This document shows, one piece after another, positions 1 through 6,278 of a stretch of DNA of 7,507 bases; within the stretch, counting starts at the first letter, position 1; the number at the start of each line of letters is the position of its first letter. This DNA comes from Acidimicrobiales bacterium (GTDB lineage: Bacteria > Actinomycetota > Acidimicrobiia > Acidimicrobiales > Acidimicrobilacustridaceae): assembly GCA_023261915.1 (NCBI GenBank), contig JALRFT010000094.1, forward strand, positions 1 through 7,507, written 5' to 3'. The notes below the pieces were generated by a model. That model saw only the letters and a list, made by a program, of their open reading frames with translations, searched no databases and had not been told where the DNA came from. Both the position numbers and the translations under genes were made by a program.

Positions 1-236
1 CGGGTGCCGGCAAGACGATGCTGCTACGCGTGCTGCTCGGACTCATCCGTCCGAGCAGCGGGACGCGCACGACCGCATCGGATCTGCGCGTCGCCTACGT
101 GCCCCAACTCGAGACCGTCGACTGGAAGTTCCCCGTGACAGTCTTCGAATGCGTGCTCATGGCACGCACGGAGCATCGACTATGGCCGTGGCCGTCCGCG
201 CAGGAGCGCACGGCCGTCGCCGCGGTGCGGCTGTAG
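1..236 (+). CDS. Metal-type (Zn/Mn) ABC transporter ATP-binding protein, fragment cut at both ends
   Basis: This is part of the ATPase subunit of an ABC importer, most like the ZnuC/MntB group that powers uptake of zinc or manganese at the cytoplasmic membrane. The frame is open from the window edge. It begins inside the Walker A motif (GAGKT at 3-17), so the true start lies outside the window and the ATG at 18 is internal. After Walker A come LLRVLLGLIRPSSG and then the Q-loop region VAYVPQLETVDW followed by FPVTVFECVLMAR, which is typical of metal ABC ATPases. The spacing from PSSG to YVPQ is short, as in ZnuC. The family normally has about 250 residues. Here the frame ends at a TAG (234-236) soon after QERTAVAAV, before the signature motif, Walker B and H-loop. 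That stop lies inside antisense murC sequence, so it is not the natural end. The product as shown cannot be functional. Zn versus Mn specificity cannot be decided. Confidence 0.8.
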   Translation, partial: GAGKTMLLRVLLGLIRPSSGTRTTASDLRVAYVPQLETVDWKFPVTVFECVLMARTEHRLWPWPSAQERTAVAAVRL

Positions 237-1324
237 CGGTGGGGCTGGAACACGCAGACCACCCGATCCCACGCACCATCACGGGCGGCCGCCACTGCAG
301 CACCGACCTCAGTGGGCAGGTGGGCGTAGTCATCCACGAAGTGAATCCCGTTGATCTCACCGCGATGCTCGAAGCGTCGGGCTACCCCGGCAAAGCGGGC
401 GAGCGCGGCGACTCCGGCCTCAAAGGATGCTCCGAGTCCGAGGGCGCATACGAGCGCACCTGCGGCGTTGCGGGCATTGTGGACACCGGCGATGGGTAGG
501 CGGACCTCACCGAGTCGGGTTCCGCCGTGATGGAGCTCAAACGAACAGCCGGAGCGCCCGGACACCACGTTGACCATCTGATAATCAGCGGCCGGATCAG
601 TCCCGTACGTCCGGGCTCGCTCCCCCACGACATCCACGAGTTCCGCAGCGACGGGGTCGTCAGCGCACAGAACCACAATCCCGGGCGTGTCGGCAACGAA
701 GGTTCGAAAAGCATGCTGTAACGCATCCCACGAGCCGTGATGCTCAAGATGGTCCGGCTCAACGTTGGTGACGAGAGCTGCCTCCCGCGGAATCTCGAGG
801 AACGTTCCGTCGCTCTCGTCAGCCTCGACCACCATGTAGCGACCGTCATCCCACGCTGAACCTGAACCGATCTCATTGAGATCGCCACCAATGATGAACG
901 ACGGAGCCAAACCTGCCTCGACCAGGATCAACACGAGCATGGATGAGGTCGTCGTCTTGCCATGGGTACCGGCCACTGCCACCGTGCTACGAAGCGCAGC
1001 AATTCCGGCCAGCACCTCGGCCCGGCGTACAACGGGGACATTGCGCTCGGCAGCTGCCCGGACCTCGGTGTTGTCGGCAGGGACGGCAGTGGAGATGGCC
1101 ACGAGTGCAACGTCGTCGGGCAGGTTCTCTGGTCCGTGGCCGACCGTCACGGCCACGCCCGCGGCCCGCAGGCGGTCGAGCGAGCGCCCCTCCTTGAGAT
1201 CGCTGCCCGATACCCGATGCCCCATCGCAGCCAGCGTGGCGGCAATGGCACTCATGCCTGCTCCACCGGCGCCGACGATGTGGATCGACCGCGGCTCGTT
1301 GAGATCAACTGGGTCAGGCCACAC
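95..1324 (-). CDS. murC: UDP-N-acetylmuramate--L-alanine ligase MurC, 3' end replaced
   Basis: MurC adds L-alanine to UDP-MurNAc with ATP, the first peptide step of cytoplasmic peptidoglycan precursor synthesis. Numbering from the GTG at 1324, the N-terminal Rossmann domain has GAGGAGMS (18-25), the ATP P-loop GTHGKTT is at 119-125 (K123), EADES is at 167-171 and VEPDHLEHHGS follows. The C-terminal domain begins after GVARRFE, has DDYAHLPTE at 331-339 and reaches FQPHRYSRT at 359-367. Recognisable MurC stops at about residue 369 (position 218). The frame then runs about 40 unrelated residues, antisense to the ABC ATPase fragment, to a stop at 97-95. Roughly 90 residues of the usual 450-490 are missing from the ligase C-terminal domain. 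The GTG at 1324 is preferred over the upstream ATG at 1378 because it has a strong Shine-Dalgarno and overlaps the murG end by only 11 nt; the ATG would extend 63 nt into murG. Identity is sure; the 3' end is not natural. Confidence 0.93.
   Translation of the reverse strand: MWPDPVDLNEPRSIHIVGAGGAGMSAIAATLAAMGHRVSGSDLKEGRSLDRLRAAGVAVTVGHGPENLPDDVALVAISTAVPADNTEVRAAAERNVPVVRRAEVLAGIAALRSTVAVAGTHGKTTTSSMLVLILVEAGLAPSFIIGGDLNEIGSGSAWDDGRYMVVEADESDGTFLEIPREAALVTNVEPDHLEHHGSWDALQHAFRTFVADTPGIVVLCADDPVAAELVDVVGERARTYGTDPAADYQMVNVVSGRSGCSFELHHGGTRLGEVRLPIAGVHNARNAAGALVCALGLGASFEAGVAALARFAGVARRFEHRGEINGIHFVDDYAHLPTEVGAAVAAARDGAWDRVVCVFQPHRYSRTAATAVRSCADGHGHSRCSVRAMSTHSKTVTGNFQSTVSSWGT
215..236. other. 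Chimeric junction between murC and the ABC ATPase gene
   Basis: Reading minus, codons down to 224 spell the MurC motif HRYSRT, and 223-218 (two Ala codons) still fit MurC. Reading plus, codons up to 225-227 still fit the ABC ATPase (AVAAV). Beyond about 228 on the plus strand and below 218 on the minus strand each frame loses homology. The join therefore lies in about ten bases, 218-227, that suit both genes. Both genes are truncated at their 3' ends by the same join. Confidence 0.8.
219..231. repeat. Short inverted repeat at the junction
   Basis: GCCGC (219-223) and GCGGC (227-231) are perfect inverse complements around a 3-nt loop, with the palindrome CCGCGG at 220-225. Such short GC repeats are common in GC-rich DNA, but this one sits exactly on the murC/ABC join. 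Confidence 0.5.
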
Positions 1325-2459
1325 GGGCGTACTCCTCAACGAGGTCCGCAACGGCCGCCGCTGCGTCAGGACGAGCAATGGCTCGAAGGGCCGTCACCAT
1401 GGATGACCGACGAGCAGCGTCGGTGACGATGGGTTCGAGGGCTGCGGCCAGACTCGCTGCCGTGCACGCCTCGTCGTTGACGAGCACGGCGCCTCCGGCA
1501 GTCACGAGTGGCTCGGCGTTGGCCCGCTGATGGTCTCGGGGCGCACCCGGCATCGGGATGAGTACGGCAGGCAAGCCCGCCACCGCCAGTTCGGCCACCG
1601 TCGTCCCGCCACCTCGACACACTGCAACGTCCGCAGCCGCCAGCAGTCGCTCAACGTGACTCTCGTAGGCAACCGTGTGGAGCACGAGTCCCCCTGAGGG
1701 TGCTGCGAACCCGCTGAGTCGCTCAGCCACAAGATCAAAGTCGCGGTCGCCCGTGACGTGGAACACGGTCACCGGCCGCTCCTGCCACTGCTTCACGAGA
1801 TCGACCACGGCGAGGTTCACCCGCTGAGCACCAAGTGATCCGGTCATGACCAAGAGCAGCGGCCGGTCGTCCGTCATCCCCAATGCAGCACGGGTCTCGG
1901 CCCTGACCGTGGCCCGCCGGGTCGGGTCGGCGAGAGCGGCAACCTCGGCCCGAACAGGGTTCCCGGTGACCACCGCTCGCGGAAGATCTACCCCGGCAAA
2001 CGGCACGGCACAGACCTTGGCGACCCGTCCCGCCAAGCGGGCCGCCGAGCCGGCAGTGGCGTTCTGCTCGGTGACCACGACAGGGATGCGAAGAATCGCA
2101 GCCGCGACGACGCACGGTGCACTCGCATACCCGCCGAGTGAGAGCACGACCCGAGGTCGACACCTCCTCAGCAGGCCAATGGCTTTCACGGTGGCGCGGA
2201 TGAGACCGACGACGGCACCAACGTTGTCGAGCGTCAGCCGTCGGGCAATCCCCCGGCCTGGCAGCGTGATGATGGTGAACCCGGCGGCGGGAACCATCGT
2301 GCGCTCAACGCCGCGTTCAGACCCCACGAAGAGAATGCTGGTGGGATCGTGCCCGGCAGCGACGAGAGCCTGACCAACCGCAACACCTGGGAGAGCATGA
2401 CCCGCAGTGCCTCCCCCGGCGATGACCGCAAAGGTCGCGCCGACTGCCCGCTCGGTCAC
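1314..2459 (-). CDS. murG: UDP-N-acetylglucosamine:lipid I GlcNAc transferase MurG
   Basis: MurG transfers GlcNAc from UDP-GlcNAc to lipid I, giving lipid II at the inner face of the membrane. It is a GT-B, family 28 glycosyltransferase. From the GTG at 2459 it has 381 residues, close to the family's usual 355-400. The first glycine-rich loop GGGTAGH is at 15-21. The N-domain continues with LSLGGYASAP (about 105-114) and TEQNATAGSAARLA (about 130-143). The C-domain has GSLGAQRVN (about 207-215), then CRGGGTTVAEL (about 281-291) and PMPGAPRDHQRANA (about 302-315), which form the UDP-GlcNAc site. The loop CRGGGTTVAEL has glycine where many homologues have GAG. The frame stays open upstream to an ATG at 2615, but this would run 157 nt into ftsW and add a nonhomologous leader. 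The GTG at 2459 makes a GTGA overlap with the ftsW stop. No strong Shine-Dalgarno precedes it, so translational coupling to ftsW is likely. Confidence 0.96.
   Translation of the reverse strand: MTERAVGATFAVIAGGGTAGHALPGVAVGQALVAAGHDPTSILFVGSERGVERTMVPAAGFTIITLPGRGIARRLTLDNVGAVVGLIRATVKAIGLLRRCRPRVVLSLGGYASAPCVVAAAILRIPVVVTEQNATAGSAARLAGRVAKVCAVPFAGVDLPRAVVTGNPVRAEVAALADPTRRATVRAETRAALGMTDDRPLLLVMTGSLGAQRVNLAVVDLVKQWQERPVTVFHVTGDRDFDLVAERLSGFAAPSGGLVLHTVAYESHVERLLAAADVAVCRGGGTTVAELAVAGLPAVLIPMPGAPRDHQRANAEPLVTAGGAVLVNDEACTAASLAAALEPIVTDAARRSSMVTALRAIARPDAAAAVADLVEEYARVA
1332..1337 (-). promoter_or_regulatory. Ribosome binding site of murC
   Basis: On the minus strand GAGGAG lies 7 nt before the GTG at 1324-1322, inside the last codons of murG. 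It is the clearest Shine-Dalgarno in the window and decides the murC start. Confidence 0.75.
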
Positions 2460-3763
2460 GTTGATCGCCGCGCCACGTTCATGAGCAACCCACACGCCGC
2501 CATCGTGATCACGAGCGAAGAACCGCCAGCGGAGACCAGGGGAAGCGGCACACCAGTGATGGGCAGCACGCCGACCGCCACCCCGAGGTTCACAATGGCC
2601 TGCAGACTGATCCACGTCGTCACCCCGACGGCGAGCAGGGTCCCAAACCGGTCCCGTGAGCGCATGGCGATCATGGCTCCGAGCACAGCGATGACCACGA
2701 ACAACCCGATGACGAAGAGGCTGCCGAGCAGTCCGAACTCCTCACTGATGTTGGAGAAGATGAAGTCGGTATGGCCCTCGGGGAGGAACCCGAATTTCGA
2801 CCGACCCTCACCGAGACCGAGACCTGTGAATCCACCGTTGGCGATCGCCGCTTGGGACTGAAGGGTCTGGTAGCCGTTGCCGAGGGGATCGGCCCACGGG
2901 TCAACGAAGGCCGTGAGGCGAGCAAATCGATACGGCTCCGAGACGGCGAGCGCGACGGCGGCGAGGGCTCCACCTGCGGCCATTCCCGCTACCCACCGGC
3001 CGTCGGCACCAGCCACCCAGAGCATCACCATGACCATGGTGGCCACGAGCACCGTCGTACCAAGATTGGGCTGCAGCATGATCAGCCCGCAGCACATCGC
3101 CGTGACGAACAAAACCGGCCGCAGAGTCACCGAGTTGTCCCGGATCCGCTCCGCTCGCGAGGCCAGCAGATCGGCCACGAAGAGGGCCAATGTCAGCTTC
3201 ACGATCTCTGACGGCTGCACGGTGACGGGACCGAGTTCGAGCCAACGACTGGCACCATTGACCGTCTGGCCGGCGAAGGGTGTGAGGACCAGCACCAACA
3301 GGCCAAGGCTCCCCCACATCGCCGGGCGGATGACGCGGCGGAACCGCCCGAGGTCGACGCGCACCGCGGCCACGATTGCTGCCACACCGAGAACCAGCCA
3401 CATCGCCTGGCGCTGGAGGTGATACCAGGGGTTGCCGAACTCGGCCTGCGCCGATGCCGCCGACGACGACAGCACCATGATGATGCCGAGAGAACAGGCC
3501 AGGGTGACCACGGCACCGAGTGCAAAGGCCAGCGTCCGACCCTGTTCCGAGGAGGCTGGGCGGGATGACTGCTGTCGGGACTTCTTGGTCGCCGGGGCGG
3601 TCCGGGCGGACCCCCGCGTCGATCGCACCGGACCTGACGCCCGGGTCCCCGAGTTGCCGCCTGCACCAGCACGACTGCGGATCGGTGTCACTGCCGTGAG
3701 TGGACGGCGGACACTCGAGGTGCGGTGCCGGCCAGCCGTGCGTCGCGGACCCGTCGTCGTCAT
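2456..3763 (-). CDS. ftsW: Septal peptidoglycan glycosyltransferase FtsW (SEDS family)
   Basis: FtsW is the SEDS glycan polymerase of the divisome. It polymerises lipid II at the septum together with the transpeptidase FtsI. From the ATG at 3763 it has 435 residues. Residues 1-75 are a hydrophilic tail rich in Arg, Ser, Thr, Pro and Ala. About ten hydrophobic segments follow from residue 78. SEDS hallmarks are NGASRWLELGPVTVQPSE (169-186), QPNLGTT (231-237), FVDPWADPLGNGYQ (286-299), FLPEGHTDFIFSNISEEFG (326-344), in which D333 matches the catalytic aspartate of the family, and PITGVPLPLVSAGGSS (401-416). These match FtsW more than RodA, and the divisome context agrees. The start codon forms an ATGA overlap with the mraY stop. 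The frame is open to 3868, but that ATG lies well inside mraY. Only a weak Shine-Dalgarno is visible, so coupling to mraY is likely. In many bacteria murD separates mraY from ftsW; here it is absent. Confidence 0.96.
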   Translation of the reverse strand: MTTTGPRRTAGRHRTSSVRRPLTAVTPIRSRAGAGGNSGTRASGPVRSTRGSARTAPATKKSRQQSSRPASSEQGRTLAFALGAVVTLACSLGIIMVLSSSAASAQAEFGNPWYHLQRQAMWLVLGVAAIVAAVRVDLGRFRRVIRPAMWGSLGLLVLVLTPFAGQTVNGASRWLELGPVTVQPSEIVKLTLALFVADLLASRAERIRDNSVTLRPVLFVTAMCCGLIMLQPNLGTTVLVATMVMVMLWVAGADGRWVAGMAAGGALAAVALAVSEPYRFARLTAFVDPWADPLGNGYQTLQSQAAIANGGFTGLGLGEGRSKFGFLPEGHTDFIFSNISEEFGLLGSLFVIGLFVVIAVLGAMIAMRSRDRFGTLLAVGVTTWISLQAIVNLGVAVGVLPITGVPLPLVSAGGSSLVITMAACGLLMNVARRST

Positions 3764-4836
3764 ACGCCAGTCGCTCTCAGGAAATCGAAGTAGAAGGCTC
3801 CGAGACCAAAGGCCGTCAGCACCCCGGCAACGATCCACAACCGGATGATCACCGTGGTCTCTGGCCACCCACCCAACTCGAAGTGATGATGGATCGGTGC
3901 CATGCGGAACAGGCGACGACCGCCGAAGAGCTTGAACGTCCCGATCTGGAGAATGACCGACAGCGTCTCCATGACGAACAGGCCCCCAATGATGATGAGC
4001 AACAGCTGGGTGTTGAGGGCGAGCGCCAGCCCGGCTAGACCGGCCCCGATCGCCAGGGCACCGGTATCACCCATGAAGATCCGCGCCGGGGCGGCGTTCC
4101 ACCACAGGAAGCCGAGACACGCCCCAGCCAGCGCCGCAGCGACCGTGGCAAGGTCGAGGGCGTGAGGGACGTTATAGATGTTCTCAGCGGCGTAGTCGGG
4201 CCCATATCGAAACGCCCAGAAACCGATCACCACGAATGCTCCGAATGAGGCCGTGGCCGAACCGCCGGCAAGACCGTCGAGGCCATCGGTGAGGTTGACA
4301 GCATTCGTCGAGGCGAGGATCAAAAGACCGGCGAACAGGCACCACCCCACCGGGCCAAGGTCCCATCCCGGCAGGTCGTAGCGCACGAACGACAGCGTGG
4401 TGTGCTGGGCGGTGAGGGTGACCATCGCCACCGGAAAGGCGATGGCGACCACGAGGAGTCCGGCGATCTTGGCCTTCTTGCTCAGACCCAGATTGCGCTC
4501 CCTTTTGACCTTGATCCAGTCGTCGATGAAGCCGACGAATCCCGCCCCGAGGACGGCCAGGACCACGAAGATGCCGCTGTAGGTGAACACCGAGCCCCGA
4601 CCGGTGAAGCGAAGCAGCAGACTCGACAGGACATAGGCGAGCACTGTCGCCCCCACGATGGCCACACCACCCATCGTGGGGGTTCCCGCCTTGGTGACGT
4701 GCCCCTGGGGTCCGTCCTCCCGAATGGGCTGACCAAGTCGGCGACTGGTCAGGAGTCCAATGAGCAGGCGTGTGCCCGCCAGCGAGAGCACGAACCCGAG
4801 TGCTGCAGCAACGAGCAGGCGGATCACGATCGCCAC
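3760..4836 (-). CDS. mraY: Phospho-N-acetylmuramoyl-pentapeptide-transferase MraY
   Basis: MraY transfers phospho-MurNAc-pentapeptide from UDP to undecaprenyl phosphate, making lipid I, the first membrane step of peptidoglycan synthesis. The 358-residue polytopic protein has the usual length. Family motifs are all intact: IREDGPQGHVTKAGTPTMGG (38-57), the Mg-binding FIDDWIKV with D105 and D106, NAVNLTDGLDGLA (178-190), FMGDTGALAIG with D257, and the MAPIHHHFELGGWPE loop with the triple histidine at 316-318. The chosen start is a GTG at 4836, which overlaps the murE end by 13 nt and has GGAG 5 nt upstream. A second in-frame GTG at 4827 would make a 4-nt GTGA overlap like those of ftsW and murG, so the start is uncertain by three residues. 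murF, which commonly lies between murE and mraY, is absent. The stop overlaps the ftsW start. Confidence 0.97.
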   Translation of the reverse strand: MAIVIRLLVAAALGFVLSLAGTRLLIGLLTSRRLGQPIREDGPQGHVTKAGTPTMGGVAIVGATVLAYVLSSLLLRFTGRGSVFTYSGIFVVLAVLGAGFVGFIDDWIKVKRERNLGLSKKAKIAGLLVVAIAFPVAMVTLTAQHTTLSFVRYDLPGWDLGPVGWCLFAGLLILASTNAVNLTDGLDGLAGGSATASFGAFVVIGFWAFRYGPDYAAENIYNVPHALDLATVAAALAGACLGFLWWNAAPARIFMGDTGALAIGAGLAGLALALNTQLLLIIIGGLFVMETLSVILQIGTFKLFGGRRLFRMAPIHHHFELGGWPETTVIIRLWIVAGVLTAFGLGAFYFDFLRATGV

Positions 4837-6278
4837 CCCCGCTCCGCCAGCAGGTCGCGGGCAACCTGTCGATCGTCGAAGGGGGCCTTGATGCCGCCAC
4901 TGTCCAACTCGGTCTCGTGACCCCGGCCCGCAATCACCACCACATCTCCGGGTCCAGCGGCGTCAAGAGCGACGGCCATGGCCTCACGGCGATCTTCCCG
5001 CACGACGAGCCGGGTTCCAGCCCCCGGAACCTCCTGCGCACCGGCGACGATGGCAGCGATGATCGCCGAGCGCTCCTCGGAACGAGAGTTGTCCTCGGTC
5101 ACCACCACGAACTCGGCACCCTCGGCCGCAACCTGACCCATCTCGCCGCGCTTGGCACGATCCCGCTCCCCGCCACAGCCGAACACCACGAGCACCCGTC
5201 CCGAAGGAGCGACCCCCTCGGCAGCGGTAAGCACAGCCCGCAGCGCATCGGGTGTGTGAGCGAAGTCGACCACCACCCCGAAGGGCTGGCCGGCATCGAT
5301 CCGCTCGAAGCGTCCGGCCACGTGCCCGACGGTACCGAGGCCACGGGCGATGGTGGCGTCATCGAGACCGAGACGACTGGCAACGGTGGCCGCAACCACA
5401 GCGTTCGCCACGTTGAATGCGCCAGCAAGATCGAGGTGGACCGGTTGACCTCGCCACACGAAGTCCGAACCGTTGGGGCCCAAGGTGAGATCGCCGGCGT
5501 CGTCAAGGCTGCAGGTCGTGACCGGGACCGACGCCTCCTCAGCAAGTCGACTCCCCCACGAATCACCGACGAACACCACTGCCTCATCACTCAGTCCGGG
5601 AGTGAACAACCGAGCCTTGGAGGCGAAGTAATCCTCCATGGAGGCGTGATAGTCGAGGTGATCACGACCAAGATTGGTAAACGCCGCCACCCGAAAACGG
5701 GTGCCATCCACACGGTGCTGACTGAGGGCGTGGGAGGAGACCTCCATGGCGACCGCTGCTGCGCCGTCGTCGACAGCACCGGCCAGGCGATGCTGAAGCT
5801 CGGGCGCCTCAGGGGTGGTACGCGCTCCGCTGAGGGTGCCAATCACCGTGCACGACCAGCCGGCCGATTCGAGGACTCCGGCGAGGAGATGCGTCGTCGT
5901 GGTCTTCCCATTGGTTCCGGTGACGCCAAGGACAGCCAGTTGCGTCGAAGGGTCGCCATTCACGGCTGAGGACACGGGCCCGAGACTCCGGCGGACATCG
6001 CTGACGACCAGTCGGGGGACCGTGGCAAGCCCGCCCTCCCCTTCGAGATCGTCGATCGGGTACTCATCCATCAGGAGCGCGGCGGCACCGTTGGCCACTG
6101 CTTCACCGGCGAATCGATGACCGTCGGCATGCTCGCCACGCAGGCACGCGAACAAATCCCCGGGCGCAACGGTCCGACTGTCAAGGGTGATCCCCCCAAC
6201 CTCAACCATCTTGTCGCCGACCAACAACGCTGAAGGGTCCTGGGAGCGTACGACCTGAGTGACCACTGCCATCCTCAT
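4824..6278 (-). CDS. murE: UDP-MurNAc-tripeptide synthetase MurE, probably meso-diaminopimelate-adding
   Basis: MurE adds the third amino acid to UDP-MurNAc-L-Ala-D-Glu with ATP in the cytoplasm. The 484-residue protein has normal length and all three Mur ligase domains. The N-terminal substrate domain has TLDSRTVAPGDLFACLRG (31-48). The central ATPase has P-loop GTNGKTTTT (121-129, K125), MEVSSHALSQHRV (178-190), and LGRDHLDYHASMEDYFASK (203-221), where K221 matches the lysine that is carbamylated in MurE. GRFERID marks the domain joint, followed by VDFAHTPDALRAVL. In the C-terminal domain the specificity motif reads DNSR (396-399) in place of DNPR. The arginine that binds diaminopimelate is kept, and GRGHE (451-455) is the expected partner motif, so diaminopimelate is the best substrate prediction. 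The ATG at 6278 overlaps the ftsI stop as ATGA and has a good Shine-Dalgarno. A second ATG two codons downstream is possible. Confidence 0.96.
   Translation of the reverse strand: MRMAVVTQVVRSQDPSALLVGDKMVEVGGITLDSRTVAPGDLFACLRGEHADGHRFAGEAVANGAAALLMDEYPIDDLEGEGGLATVPRLVVSDVRRSLGPVSSAVNGDPSTQLAVLGVTGTNGKTTTTHLLAGVLESAGWSCTVIGTLSGARTTPEAPELQHRLAGAVDDGAAAVAMEVSSHALSQHRVDGTRFRVAAFTNLGRDHLDYHASMEDYFASKARLFTPGLSDEAVVFVGDSWGSRLAEEASVPVTTCSLDDAGDLTLGPNGSDFVWRGQPVHLDLAGAFNVANAVVAATVASRLGLDDATIARGLGTVGHVAGRFERIDAGQPFGVVVDFAHTPDALRAVLTAAEGVAPSGRVLVVFGCGGERDRAKRGEMGQVAAEGAEFVVVTEDNSRSEERSAIIAAIVAGAQEVPGAGTRLVVREDRREAMAVALDAAGPGDVVVIAGRGHETELDSGGIKAPFDDRQVARDLLAERGWRS
4842..4845 (-). promoter_or_regulatory. 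Probable ribosome binding site of mraY
   Basis: On the minus strand GGAG followed by CGGGG precedes the GTG at 4836-4834, within the last codons of murE. It supports 4836 over the GTG at 4827, where the gap to GGAG would be 14 nt. Confidence 0.45.

Noticed and set aside
95..236. Possible real fusion or new gene formed by the 40-residue MurC tail
   Set aside because: The tail is exactly the antisense of a conserved ABC ATPase segment and has no domain character. It removes the end of an essential enzyme, so it is not a credible gene product.
149..499. A 116-codon plus-strand frame that spans the chimeric junction
   Set aside because: It is in a different frame from the ABC ATPase and antisense to murC. 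It exists only because of the join and resembles nothing recognisable.
876..1426. Two overlapping plus-strand open frames of over 150 codons opposite the start of murC
   Set aside because: Both are antisense to well-supported murC and murG sequence, have no recognisable motif, and look like GC-driven shadows.
2460..2615. N-terminal extension of murG to the ATG at 2615
   Set aside because: The extra residues are the ftsW end read in another frame and have no MurG homology. The GTG at 2459 in a GTGA overlap places the glycine-rich loop at the normal distance from the N-terminus.
5633..5644. Perfect 12-bp palindrome CCTCCATGGAGG
   Set aside because: It lies inside conserved murE coding sequence (around ASMEDYF) and is explained by codon choice. 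There is no second copy or promoter context to suggest an operator.
4770..5969. A 399-codon open frame on the plus strand opposite murE and the murE/mraY boundary
   Set aside because: It is antisense to murE, whose motifs are complete, and its translation shows no domain. Long antisense frames are expected in GC-rich genes.
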